Below, piece by piece: positions 23,045-30,997 of a DNA stretch of 33,202 bases. The translations under genes and the position numbers were made by a program. The stretch covers positions 1 to 33,202 of the forward strand of contig CBIHLX010000004.1 in the NCBI GenBank assembly GCA_966210935.1, written 5' to 3'. Under the pieces are notes generated by a model that was not told the origin of the DNA, did not search any database, and saw only the letters and a program-made list of their open reading frames with translations. This DNA is from CBIHLX01 sp966210935. GTDB lineage: Bacteria; Patescibacteriota; Saccharimonadia; Saccharimonadales; Saccharimonadaceae. Each line of letters opens with the position of its first letter. Position 1 is the stretch's first letter.

Positions 23045-23305
23045 ATGGAAATAAAATTTACTCCCCAGTTCTCGCATTGGTCCCCCGCTCAAGTGGTCGC
23101 ACAGGCATACGGCACTGATTCTTATAGTAGTAATAGCTACAACGGCCCAACTACGACCTCAATAACCCCAGGGGCGCCCAACACAGGCTTTTTTACCGAA
23201 CCCACCCCTACCAATCTCTCTATTCTAGTCGCCATCGCGATTGCCATAGGCGTAGTGAGCTTCCTCTCGACACGCGCAGTTCGTCGCTATCTGCGCCGCA
23301 AGTAG
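23045..23305 (+). CDS. Small exported/membrane protein with PNTG motif and basic tail
   Basis: An 86-residue protein of unknown family. The first 50 residues are Ser/Thr/Tyr/Asn/Pro-rich with no clear signal peptide. Then come GAPNTGFF, a short linker, one hydrophobic helix (LSILVAIAIAIGVVSFLS), and a strongly basic end (RAVRRYLRRK). Motif, helix and Arg tail in that order resemble a sortase cell-wall sorting signal, with PNTG instead of LPxTG. It could equally be a plain tail-anchored protein. It is divergent from tatA across a 71-base gap. AAGG lies close before the ATG. Confidence 0.65.
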   Translation: MEIKFTPQFSHWSPAQVVAQAYGTDSYSSNSYNGPTTTSITPGAPNTGFFTEPTPTNLSILVAIAIAIGVVSFLSTRAVRRYLRRK

Positions 23306-23312
23306 CATATCT

Positions 23313-23341
23313 TTGACTTTTGCCCCTGTTCGCGGTAAAAT
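23313..23341 (+). promoter_or_regulatory. rpmE promoter (-35 and -10)
   Basis: TTGACT, 17-base spacer, TAAAAT, with 9 bases to the rpmE ATG. The mRNA leader would be 2-3 bases. This is the best full promoter on the plus strand. Confidence 0.7.
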
Positions 23342-23350
23342 AGTCAAGAT

Positions 23351-23674
23351 ATGAAAAGCAGTATACACCCACAAGATTACCGCCCAGTCGTATTTAGCGA
23401 CGATGTGGCTGGGTTTGCCTTTTTGACGCAGTCAACCGCGCAGACCACCGACACCATTAAATGGGAAGATGGCAACGAGTACCCGCTCGTAAAGGTCCAC
23501 ATCTCATCAGCCTCTCACCCATTCTTTACCGGTGAAGAGAAGATTATCGACACCGAAGGTCGTGTTGACCGCTTCAAGGCTAAGTTCGCAGCTGCCGAAG
23601 CTCGCAAGGAAGCCCTCGCAAGCAAAGCCAAGAAAGCAGCCGCTAAGCGCGCTAAGCAAACTAGCGAAAACTAG
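23351..23674 (+). CDS. rpmE: 50S ribosomal protein bL31 (type B-like)
   Basis: bL31 bridges the large and small subunits. The 107-residue protein begins MKSSIHPQDYRPVVFSDDVA, typical of the zinc-free B type (no CxxC pair), and has SSASHPFFTGEEKIIDTEGRVDRF, the family's conserved centre. The last 30 residues are a Lys/Ala-rich extension, longer than usual. It is followed by a terminator and then prfA and prmC; rpmE upstream of prfA is a widespread arrangement. The near-leaderless promoter means no Shine-Dalgarno sequence is used. Confidence 0.93.
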   Translation: MKSSIHPQDYRPVVFSDDVAGFAFLTQSTAQTTDTIKWEDGNEYPLVKVHISSASHPFFTGEEKIIDTEGRVDRFKAKFAAAEARKEALASKAKKAAAKRAKQTSEN

Positions 23675-23685
23675 CATTGCACCCC

Positions 23686-23713
23686 AAAGAGACTGTTCTT
23701 CGACAGTCTCTTT
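23686..23713 (+). terminator. Terminator between rpmE and prfA
   Basis: An 11-base-pair stem (AAAGAGACTGT with its complement, 6-base loop TCTTCG) running into TTTTTATATG. The prfA -10 box begins in the same T-rich stretch. Confidence 0.8.
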
Positions 23714-23716
23714 TTA

Positions 23717-23722
23717 TATGAT
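23717..23722 (+). promoter_or_regulatory. Probable prfA -10 box
   Basis: TATGAT, 12 bases before the prfA ATG, directly after the rpmE terminator. Leader of about 6 bases. Confidence 0.45.
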
Positions 23723-23734
23723 AGAAAGTAGAAC

Positions 23735-24805
23735 ATGCCAACGATTAATCTCAATATCGACGAACTAACCCGTGAACACACCGAGCTTGGCGATATTCTC
23801 GCCTCCCCCAACGCCTACGCCGATCCGGCATTCAGCACCAAGAACAAGCGATTCACTGAGCTAGAAGGCATCATCGAAAAGGCCACTCTACGCCAGACGC
23901 TCGAAGGACAACTCCGAGAAGCAAAAGAACTTGCTAGCGGCAACGACGAGCTCGCTGAACTTGCCAAGATGGAAGTCAGCGACACAGAAGATAAGCTTGC
24001 CACCCTCGAGGATGAGCTCTTTATCATGCTCGCGCCAAAGGACCCTAACGATGAAAAAAATGTCATTATTGAAATCCGTGCCGGCGCTGGTGGCGACGAG
24101 GCCAGCCTCTTTGCCGCCGAACTCTACCGCATGTATCTGCGTTACTGTGAATCACATAGCCTCAAGACCGAACTCATCAGCGAAAGCGCCAACGATACCG
24201 GCGGCTATAAAGAAGTTGTCTTCGGTGTATCGGGTGAGGCTCCGTACTCGCAACTGAAATTCGAATCAGGCGTGCACCGCGTCCAGCGCGTCCCTGCAAC
24301 CGAATCACAAGGACGCATCCACACCAGTACCGTCACTATTGCCGTCTTACCAGAGGCTGAAGAGACCGACATCGCGATTGGGCCAAACGATCTCAAAATC
24401 GACGTCTACCGCGCTGGCGGCCACGGCGGTCAAAGCGTTAACACGACCGACTCAGCTGTGCGTATTACTCACCTGCCAACTGGCCTCGTTGTAACTAACC
24501 AGGATGAGAAATCCCAGATCAAGAATAAGGAGAAGGCGCTTAGTGTCCTTCGCAGTCGCCTTCTCCAACAAAAGATTGACGAAGAGCAGTCTAAACTTGC
24601 CGCAGAACGCCGTAGCCTGATTGGCTCAGGTGACCGCAGCGAGAAAATCCGCACCTACAACTTCCCACAGGACCGCATTACCGATCACCGTATCGGCTAT
24701 TCTCGCAGCAATATCCCGGCAGCCATGAACGGGTCTATAGAAGATTTAATCGAGCATCTGCAGGCATATGAACGCGAACTTGCCGCTAAAAACGCCAGCA
24801 ATTAG
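23735..24805 (+). CDS. prfA: Peptide chain release factor 1 (RF1)
   Basis: RF1 ends translation at UAA and UAG. The 356-residue protein has the helical N-terminal domain, RAGAGGDEASLFAAELYRMY, the stop-codon recognition tripeptide PAT (187-189, within RVPATESQGRIHTST) that marks RF1, and catalytic GGQ (231-233). Full length. It overlaps prmC, whose product should methylate the GGQ glutamine, by 38 bases. The presence of RF1 shows that UAG is read as stop here, which matters for the amber codon in serS. Confidence 0.97.
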   Translation: MPTINLNIDELTREHTELGDILASPNAYADPAFSTKNKRFTELEGIIEKATLRQTLEGQLREAKELASGNDELAELAKMEVSDTEDKLATLEDELFIMLAPKDPNDEKNVIIEIRAGAGGDEASLFAAELYRMYLRYCESHSLKTELISESANDTGGYKEVVFGVSGEAPYSQLKFESGVHRVQRVPATESQGRIHTSTVTIAVLPEAEETDIAIGPNDLKIDVYRAGGHGGQSVNTTDSAVRITHLPTGLVVTNQDEKSQIKNKEKALSVLRSRLLQQKIDEEQSKLAAERRSLIGSGDRSEKIRTYNFPQDRITDHRIGYSRSNIPAAMNGSIEDLIEHLQAYERELAAKNASN

Positions 24806-25616
24806 CGCCTGGCTCCAGGACGCAACCAAGCAACTGGCAACAGTGGGCGTTGAATCAGCGAAGCTCGATGCCGAAATTATTCTCGCCCACACGCTCCAGC
24901 ACGGCCGCACGTACCTACACGCCCACGGAGATGACCACTTAACGGCCCGACAAGTAGAAGTTGCCAACGCCCGCCTCCATCTCCGCCTTGAGCGCACACC
25001 ACTAGCCTACATTATCGGTCACAAAGAGTTTTATGGACACATGTTCAAGGTCACTCCGTCGACCCTTATTCCTCGTCCAGAGTCAGAGGCGATTATTGAC
25101 CTCTTGCTTGAAGCCGACCGTCAACTACAACTCCCCCTTCATAAACGTCGTCTTGTCGACGTTGGCACCGGTAGCGGCTGTCTTGGTATTAGCGCAAAGC
25201 TCGCCCTACCCGAGCTCGATGTCACGCTTGTCGATGTTAGTCGATATGCGCTCAAGGTGGCCCAAGAAAATGCAAAGACCCTTGATGCGGATGTTCTATG
25301 CCTGCAGAGCAACCTCCTAGCCGAGTACCCGTTCACAGCACAATACATCATTGCCAACCTTCCGTACGTCGACCCTGAATGGGAGCGTTCCCCTGAAACC
25401 AATTACGAGCCTGAGCTCGCCCTCTTTGCCGAACACGCAGGATTGGCACTCATTAACCGTCTGATCGAACAAGCTCCTGATCACCTCGCGCATGGTGGTC
25501 ACATGTTTATCGAAGCCGACCCGCGCCAGCATCCAGCAATTGTTCAGGCAGCAAAGCGCCAGGGCTTCGCCCTGGCAACGTCACGCGGTTTTATCCTCGA
25601 TTTTGTACGAACCTAG
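24768..25616 (+). CDS. prmC: Release factor glutamine methyltransferase PrmC
   Basis: PrmC methylates the glutamine of the release-factor GGQ motif using S-adenosylmethionine. The 282-residue protein has the N-terminal helical domain, the linker TPLAYIIGHKEFYGHMFKV, IPRPESE, and the SAM-binding DVGTGSG (131-137). Where the family has NPPY it has NLPY (197-200, IIANLPYVDP). The second motif residue touches the target glutamine, so the change is worth noting, but the context is otherwise PrmC. The start overlaps the prfA end by 38 bases. The stop TAG shares the palindrome CTAG with the stop of the converging protease gene. Confidence 0.93.
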   Translation: MNANLPLKTPAISAWLQDATKQLATVGVESAKLDAEIILAHTLQHGRTYLHAHGDDHLTARQVEVANARLHLRLERTPLAYIIGHKEFYGHMFKVTPSTLIPRPESEAIIDLLLEADRQLQLPLHKRRLVDVGTGSGCLGISAKLALPELDVTLVDVSRYALKVAQENAKTLDADVLCLQSNLLAEYPFTAQYIIANLPYVDPEWERSPETNYEPELALFAEHAGLALINRLIEQAPDHLAHGGHMFIEADPRQHPAIVQAAKRQGFALATSRGFILDFVRT

Positions 25617-26851
25617 CTGGCATACGCAGCAAGCGTAACACGCAGTGTCTGCGATCGCCCATCACGGAAAATTGTCAGCTCGATAGTATCACCCGGAGCG
25701 TACTCCCCTACTAAGCTTGCAACATCACCAGCTTGGCCTACATCAATACCGTTTACTTTTGTGATAACATCACCTTCTTTGATTCCGGCACGATCCGCTG
25801 GACTGCCTGACACCACAGCCGAACGGCCACCTTCAGATGCAACGACATATGCACCAGTTTTAACCGATAGATTATATTGACGGGCAACTTCAGGAGTGAC
25901 TGTGACGTAGTTCACGCCAATGTACGCGCGTTCCACCTTACCACTTGCCAGTACCCCTTTAATCATACCCTTGGCGGCATTAATTGGAATGGCAAAACCA
26001 ATCCCCTGAGCATCCTGAGCGACAGCCGTATTGATACCGATAACTTGCCCTTGAAGATTTAGCAGTGGCCCACCGGAGTTACCCGGATTAATAGCGGCAT
26101 CGGTCTGGATAAGGTCATTAAGGTTCTCGACGGTATCGCCCGACTGTGCCGACACAGGGCGGCCAACGCCCGACACGATACCACTTGTAACCGTATTTTG
26201 GTACTGGCCCAGAGAATTGCCAATCGCCACGACAGACTGCCCAACCCGAAGCGAGCTTGAGTCACCCAGCTCCACAGCAGGCAGATCAGAGACGCCATCA
26301 ATCTTCAGAAAAGCGATATCATTTAATGGATCTACTCCTACGAGTCGTGCATTCTCGTGAGTCGTCCCGTCACTCCGCACGACCGTTACTCGATTAGTCC
26401 CCTCGATAACATGCTTATTAGTCAAAACATAGCCATTTGCACTCACAATCATGCCAGTGCCCGCACCCGCCTGGGTGGTAATACCTCGCAGTGAAGCCGC
26501 TTCTGTCTCGGTGACGATTGAAACGATGCTCGGCGACACCTTCTCGACAACCCCACTAATACTCGCTTCAGTCGGTGTTACGACTTTATTGCCATCATTC
26601 GACACCACCGTACGGGGGGTGATGCCGCCAATACCCTGCTCGCGAACTACCTCCGAAAGACGGTAGCCCCCGTAGACACTTAATCCACAGAAAAGCAGCA
26701 GGAGAACTACCGCCCATGTGAATCGACGGCGACGCTTACTCGTTTTCTGCGGCTTTTGCTCTGGTATCTTCTCAAGCGGCGGCAAGACAGGGGTAGTTTT
26801 CTCTGTCGATTCGCTAGATGCTGGCTGTTGTTGTTCGCTATGGTCTTTCAT
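25613..26851 (-). CDS. DegP/HtrA-type serine protease, membrane anchored
   Basis: HtrA proteases degrade misfolded proteins outside the cytoplasm. The 412-residue protein has a cytoplasmic Pro/Glu/Lys-rich N-terminus, one membrane helix (about 44-62, after KRRRRF), and a trypsin-like domain with H147 (TNKHVIEG), D178 (DPLNDIAFLKI) and S259 (GNSGGPL). One PDZ domain follows (about 315-405, with GSPADRAGIKEGDVITKVNG). All three catalytic residues are intact. AGGGGGGAT precedes the ATG. It converges on prmC with a 4-base overlap, leaving no room for a terminator between them. Confidence 0.94.
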   Translation of the reverse strand: MKDHSEQQQPASSESTEKTTPVLPPLEKIPEQKPQKTSKRRRRFTWAVVLLLLFCGLSVYGGYRLSEVVREQGIGGITPRTVVSNDGNKVVTPTEASISGVVEKVSPSIVSIVTETEAASLRGITTQAGAGTGMIVSANGYVLTNKHVIEGTNRVTVVRSDGTTHENARLVGVDPLNDIAFLKIDGVSDLPAVELGDSSSLRVGQSVVAIGNSLGQYQNTVTSGIVSGVGRPVSAQSGDTVENLNDLIQTDAAINPGNSGGPLLNLQGQVIGINTAVAQDAQGIGFAIPINAAKGMIKGVLASGKVERAYIGVNYVTVTPEVARQYNLSVKTGAYVVASEGGRSAVVSGSPADRAGIKEGDVITKVNGIDVGQAGDVASLVGEYAPGDTIELTIFRDGRSQTLRVTLAAYAS

Positions 26852-26888
26852 ATCCCCCCTACTCTATGGTGACCGGCTTAATCTTTGC

Positions 26889-27668
26889 TTAAAGTGAGCC
26901 CGTCCCGATACGATTAAAGAAAAACAGTACGATTAAAATAATACTTGTCGATAACAGTGCTGGCAATAGTACGTCCGCAGATCGGATATGATCATGGCGA
27001 CGATAGCTTGCATAGACCCGCTCTCCTAGGAAAGTGAGCGCCAAGCCAATCAATGCTACCTGCGGGATCTTCACTGCTCCAAAAAGAGGAAGGTCATAAG
27101 CAAAAGTCCAGTGATACGCCAACCAACCCAGTTCGGCATAAAACAAGCCGGCAACAAGACTATAGAACGAGCTATGCGCCTCTTCGTAGGTACTTAAGAT
27201 ATGACGGCAACTTGCATAGCCAATCACCCACATACCAATCACAACAGCAGCTGCCGGCCAGCTGTACGAAATCGTCATCAGGGCAGTTACTCCGAAGAAC
27301 ACCGCAGCAGCCGCCTGAATCGCCACAAAGACCCGCTTAGAGCGGGGCTTGATCAATAGCAACCAAGCCACATACAGAAGCGTTAGAATCACCTGCGCTA
27401 CAAAAGCGCCTGTTGCCGCACTAATCAATACAACAACACTTAGACCGACGATCGTATCAACCAGATTGGCTTTAATGTTAGCCATCCAGTAGCGAGTACG
27501 AACCGCAAACACTCGCCACTTACTCAGCAGCACGAGCCCCATACCCGCCAAGATTGATTCCGTTACCACGACAACGGCGAGAATTGCCGCCGCGAGGGCA
27601 ATATTAAGAGCAATATAAGCCAACTCACTTAGAAGCGTGCGGCGTTTTGATGACTTAAGAAAATCCAT
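26889..27668 (-). CDS. Polytopic membrane protein of unknown function
   Basis: A 259-residue protein with about eight hydrophobic helices, starting IALNIALAAAILAVVVV. A conserved-looking basic cytoplasmic loop (RVFAVRTRYWMANIKANLVD) follows helix 2, and two acidic/His positions sit in CRHILSTYEEAHSSFYSL. I do not recognise the family; it has no obvious transporter or enzyme motif. The short leader carries AGGGGGAG just before the ATG, downstream of an extended -10 TATAAT. It lies between the HtrA protease and LCP-protein genes, all in the same direction, suggesting an envelope role. Confidence 0.75.
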   Translation of the reverse strand: MDFLKSSKRRTLLSELAYIALNIALAAAILAVVVVTESILAGMGLVLLSKWRVFAVRTRYWMANIKANLVDTIVGLSVVVLISAATGAFVAQVILTLLYVAWLLLIKPRSKRVFVAIQAAAAVFFGVTALMTISYSWPAAAVVIGMWVIGYASCRHILSTYEEAHSSFYSLVAGLFYAELGWLAYHWTFAYDLPLFGAVKIPQVALIGLALTFLGERVYASYRRHDHIRSADVLLPALLSTSIILIVLFFFNRIGTGSL

Positions 27669-27678
27669 AGCTCCCCCT

Positions 27679-27687
27679 ATTATAGCA
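27679..27687 (-). promoter_or_regulatory. Extended -10 promoter of the membrane protein gene
   Basis: Minus-strand TGC-TATAAT in the 24-base gap after the LCP gene, 10 bases before the ATG. The ribosome binding site AGGGGGAG begins right after the hexamer, so the leader is only a few bases long. Confidence 0.6.
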
Positions 27688-27692
27688 CCCTC

Positions 27693-29336
27693 TTACTGAG
27701 ACTGCGAAGCAGGAGCTTGGCCAACAATAACAACGAAGTTCGTATCACCCGTCACCGCTACAGGTGGCGTCTCTACGACAGCCTTTACACCGTAGATGGA
27801 TTCGAGTTTTGCCTTTGTAGCAGGCATACCCGTGCCAATTTGATAGATAGTAGCTTTGCCATAGTTGCCCTCTGGTGCATTATCAATACCCGTCACCGTA
27901 AAGCCCTGACTCGTTAATTTGTCAGATTCCTGTTGTGCAACGCCCGCAACATCGGTACCATTCAGTACGACAATGCGTGCTTCTTCAATAGCAACTTGAT
28001 TATTGCTGAGCTTCTTTGCAATGAAGCGCTGGAGGTCACTATACTCATATTCGCCCGCCACCGGATTGCCGTCACCTAATAATACTGGCGTATCACCGTC
28101 GACAAAACTGATTGATTGGATCTGTTCGCTTGGAATATTCTTCGCAAGGTCGACCAGTGTCGCTAACTCCTTGGTTTCAAAGCTTGTTCGCAAATTGTCG
28201 CCAAATGCATCAATCAACCCAGTCACCTTGCTCAGATTTGTCAGTGTTCCTGCGCTTAGCGCCTTGTCGCGCAGTGCTTTCACGATCTTCTGCTGATTTT
28301 TCTCACGATCAAAGTTAGATTTTTCAAGTCCATAACCGCCGCTAGCTCCACGGGCCTGGGCAAGGTAAAGTGCCTGCTCAGCATTGAGATTAACGGGTCC
28401 ATTAGGGAAATCGATAAAATGACCTGATGGCGGACAGCGGCGAATACGCTCGGCGTTCGACACTTTTCGATCACCGACACCACACTTCCAGTCAAAGTTA
28501 GGGTCCATTTGGCCACGCGGATCACGGCTCTCGATTGTCACAGTAACGCCACCTACTGCCTCGACTGCCTGACGGACAACGGTGTAATTAACATGCGCAT
28601 AGTAGTGCATATCAAGGCCCGTCACCTCGCCGACGACACGCTTAAGACCTTCGGCACCAGCAGGCTCATTGGCGCCATCTTCGTAGAAGCAGCCGTATGT
28701 CACATTAATTTTACCGCGACTACCCGGAATACACATGTCGCCATACTCAACATTAAGGTCACGGGGTAGGTTGAACATCTTGGCATCCTTTTTATCCTGG
28801 TCGACACTGAGAACCATAATGGAATCAGTTAGATAGGCAGCTTCATGACCCGGATCATCTTCTGACGTACCAAAGATCAAAATATTTGTTCGACCATTGG
28901 CGTCTTCTTTGAGCGGCGCCTTCTGGAGAACCTCAAGGAAGTTGCCTTTAAAGACACTGTTACTCGCCGTTAGTGCCTTAAATGCTAGCCAACCGGCTGC
29001 AACCAGCGATAATATGACAAGTCCAATAATAGTCCAAAAAATAACCCGGCGCTTCAGACTCTTCTTGGCGCCAATTGCCCGCTTTGGCTTCTTGCTAGTC
29101 CGCGGCTGGGTGTCGATATCCTTTAGCGAATCATCAATATCGCGACGTGTCAGGCCCCTATTTGTCTGGGTGAGTACTGACGCCTCAATTGGACCACTCG
29201 CTGGAAGTGGCGTTGGGCGCACAAGACCACCTACGCCACTTGCTCGGGGCGTGGTAGGCTCAATTTGTCCGCCCATCTGATTAGAAGGTCGGCGGGGAAC
29301 AAAACCGTCGATGGATGAATGTTTTGGTTGTCTCAT
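27693..29336 (-). CDS. LytR-CpsA-Psr (LCP) family protein with LytR_C domain
   Basis: LCP enzymes transfer undecaprenyl-linked polymers such as wall teichoic acid or arabinogalactan onto peptidoglycan. The 547-residue protein has a Pro/Ser-rich cytoplasmic region (1-95), a membrane helix (about 98-118) and the extracellular LCP domain (about 145-380). Landmarks are RTNILIFGTSEDD, LTDSIMVLSVD, MFNLPRDLNV, the YYAHVNY and VEAVGGVTV segments, and NAEQALYLAQARG. A C-terminal LytR_C domain (about 445-545, IVVLNGTDVAGVAQQ) completes it. Two cysteine pairs in the LCP domain could form disulfides. It is divergent from lepB, with TTTTCA, 17 bases, TATACT as promoter. Confidence 0.93.
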   Translation of the reverse strand: MRQPKHSSIDGFVPRRPSNQMGGQIEPTTPRASGVGGLVRPTPLPASGPIEASVLTQTNRGLTRRDIDDSLKDIDTQPRTSKKPKRAIGAKKSLKRRVIFWTIIGLVILSLVAAGWLAFKALTASNSVFKGNFLEVLQKAPLKEDANGRTNILIFGTSEDDPGHEAAYLTDSIMVLSVDQDKKDAKMFNLPRDLNVEYGDMCIPGSRGKINVTYGCFYEDGANEPAGAEGLKRVVGEVTGLDMHYYAHVNYTVVRQAVEAVGGVTVTIESRDPRGQMDPNFDWKCGVGDRKVSNAERIRRCPPSGHFIDFPNGPVNLNAEQALYLAQARGASGGYGLEKSNFDREKNQQKIVKALRDKALSAGTLTNLSKVTGLIDAFGDNLRTSFETKELATLVDLAKNIPSEQIQSISFVDGDTPVLLGDGNPVAGEYEYSDLQRFIAKKLSNNQVAIEEARIVVLNGTDVAGVAQQESDKLTSQGFTVTGIDNAPEGNYGKATIYQIGTGMPATKAKLESIYGVKAVVETPPVAVTGDTNFVVIVGQAPASQSQ

Positions 29337-29352
29337 AATAAATACTACCTTT

Positions 29353-29381
29353 AGTATACAGGTAGCCAGGCGATTTGAAAA
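29353..29381 (-). promoter_or_regulatory. LCP gene promoter (-35 and -10)
   Basis: Minus-strand TTTTCA, 17-base spacer, TATACT, 16 bases before the ATG. AAAGGTAG in the short leader may serve as ribosome binding site. Confidence 0.5.
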
Positions 29382-29424
29382 CGATAAAGCCTATGCTTCA
29401 CTAGGTAATACTCACATCATTGTG

Positions 29425-29430
29425 TATAGT
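29425..29430 (+). promoter_or_regulatory. Probable lepB -10 box
   Basis: TATAGT, 9 bases before the chosen lepB ATG, giving a leader of 2-3 bases. It lies inside the upstream extension of the open frame, which argues against the longer start. Confidence 0.45.
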
Positions 29431-29439
29431 AAAAAGTAT

Positions 29440-30051
29440 ATGGAAACCTCTTATATGCAGCGCCACCCCTTCTTAAAAGACGTCCTTGGCATTCTTATTT
29501 TTATACTATGTGTCCTAGTGGGTACGCTCTTAATTAACACCTATATATTCCGCACCTTCAATGTCAGTGGCCCCAGCATGGAGACGACCCTCTACACCGG
29601 AGATCGCCTCGTAGTCAACCGCCTGCCTGTCACCTGGGCGAATCTCCAAAACCGCAGCTACGTACCGCAACGTGGTGAGGTCATCGTCTTTAAAAACCCT
29701 CTCTACACCATGAATACAGGTGATGAATTTATCGTTAAACGCGTCATCGCCTTCCCTGGCGAACGAGTAGTCGTAAATGACGGCACCATTACCGTCTACA
29801 ATACCGAGCATCCCGAGGGGTTCAATCCTGACAGAGCTCAGGCAGACGATCCAGGCTCTCAGCCAGGCTCCCCGACAAGCGGCAATATCGATACTATCGT
29901 TGCCGACGATAGCCTATTCGTTGCCGGCGACCACCGCGTAGGTGATTACTCGTTTGATTCACGTAGCGGCCTCGGACTAATCCCGTACTATGATGTTGTC
30001 GGCCCTGTCGGCGTTCGTATCTGGCCATTCGACAAAGTACGCCTCTTCTAA
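29440..30051 (+). CDS. lepB: Signal peptidase I
   Basis: Signal peptidase I removes signal peptides from Sec and Tat substrates at the outer face of the membrane. With the ATG at 29440 the protein is 203 residues: a membrane helix (about 15-35), the catalytic serine in SGPSMETTL (S46), the general-base lysine in FIVKRVIAFPGE (K100), and the box E motif GDHRVGDYSFDSR. The frame is open for 43 more codons upstream, but that part is not homologous-looking and contains the -10 box. An Asp/Pro/Ser-rich insert (about 135-160) precedes box E. It ends at an 18-base-pair bidirectional terminator. Confidence 0.94.
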   Translation: METSYMQRHPFLKDVLGILIFILCVLVGTLLINTYIFRTFNVSGPSMETTLYTGDRLVVNRLPVTWANLQNRSYVPQRGEVIVFKNPLYTMNTGDEFIVKRVIAFPGERVVVNDGTITVYNTEHPEGFNPDRAQADDPGSQPGSPTSGNIDTIVADDSLFVAGDHRVGDYSFDSRSGLGLIPYYDVVGPVGVRIWPFDKVRLF

Positions 30052-30060
30052 TACCGAACA

Positions 30061-30100
30061 CACCAAAAAACACCTCACAATCGTGAGGTGTTTTTTGGTG
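30061..30100. terminator. Bidirectional terminator, 18-base-pair perfect stem
   Basis: CACCAAAAAACACCTCAC pairs perfectly with its complement around a 4-base loop. The A-run and T-run within the stem allow termination on both strands, for lepB (plus) and parB (minus). Confidence 0.9.
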
Positions 30101-30109
30101 CTAAGCTAG

Positions 30110-30997
30110 CTAGTTACCAAGCATCGACTGGATGCGCTGGAACTCATCATCACTTGTAAAGCGGATGACGATCTGCCCTGCACCCTTGGCGTTTGTCTTA
30201 ATAGTCACCTTCGTGCCGAGTTGCGACACAAGACGCTTTGTATCGTCTTCATACGGTACCGCCGCAACACGCGCCAGTGGCTTCTTAGCCTTTGGCGCAC
30301 CCTGCTTCTTGAATTGAACAATAAACTGCTCAATTCGGCGTGCACTCCACTCCTCTTCAAGGATCTGCGGCAGCACTTCATCAATAATCTCAGGATCAAG
30401 ATTGACCAGTGGGCGCGCTTGCCCCTCCCGGAGTCGTCCATCAAGCAACGCAGTCTTAACCGACTCTGGCAGCCGGAGAAGTCGCAGCGTGTTGCTAATG
30501 GCGCTGACCGATTTGCCGCCGACTCGCTCACCAATCTGATCGAGTGTCAGGTTAAACTGATCACGTAGCTTTAGGTACGCCGTGGCCGTCTCTAAGACGT
30601 TAAGATCGCGGCGCTGTAGGTTTTCAATCAAAGATAATTCCAGCTTGTGCTGAGCACTGAGTGTTCGCACTAACGCTGGAACCTTCAAAAGTCCCGCAAT
30701 AGAGGCTGCGCGGTAGCGGCGCTCACCGGCAACGATTTGATAGCCACCGTCTTTCGGAATGACGACAATCGGCTGCAGTATCCCATGCTCCTTAATAGAC
30801 GCAGCAAGCTCATTGAGCGCCATTTCATCAAAATGGCGGCGAGGCTGATCAGGATCGGGAGTGATTTCCGTCAGTTTGATATGGCGCAGCTCACTCACCT
30901 TGTCATCTTGAGCAGACGTTGGATCAAATGATTCATCCAAGAGCTCAGTCGGGATTAACGAATCAAACCCTCGTCCCAAACCTTTCTTAGCCGACAC
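30110..30997 (-). CDS. parB: Chromosome partitioning protein ParB
   Basis: ParB binds parS sites, spreads as a CTP-dependent clamp and works with ParA to segregate origins. The 295-residue protein starts at GTG (30997) as MSAKKGLGRGFDSLIP, the ParB-typical ParA-stimulating N-terminus. It has GGYQIVAGERRYRAA (GERRxRA CTP-binding box), LSLIENLQRRDLN (ENxQR box), the helix-turn-helix LDQIGERVGGKSVSAISNTL, and a C-terminal dimerisation domain. The GTG start is supported by AAGGAGGTG upstream and overlaps the parA end by 11 bases. An ATG 20 codons further upstream lies inside parA and is unlikely. Confidence 0.95.
   Translation of the reverse strand: MSAKKGLGRGFDSLIPTELLDESFDPTSAQDDKVSELRHIKLTEITPDPDQPRRHFDEMALNELAASIKEHGILQPIVVIPKDGGYQIVAGERRYRAASIAGLLKVPALVRTLSAQHKLELSLIENLQRRDLNVLETATAYLKLRDQFNLTLDQIGERVGGKSVSAISNTLRLLRLPESVKTALLDGRLREGQARPLVNLDPEIIDEVLPQILEEEWSARRIEQFIVQFKKQGAPKAKKPLARVAAVPYEDDTKRLVSQLGTKVTIKTNAKGAGQIVIRFTSDDEFQRIQSMLGN

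Noticed and set aside
29311..29439. A 43-residue N-terminal extension of signal peptidase I
   Set aside because: It overlaps the divergent LCP gene start and the -10 boxes of both genes, and adds no signal-peptidase-like sequence.
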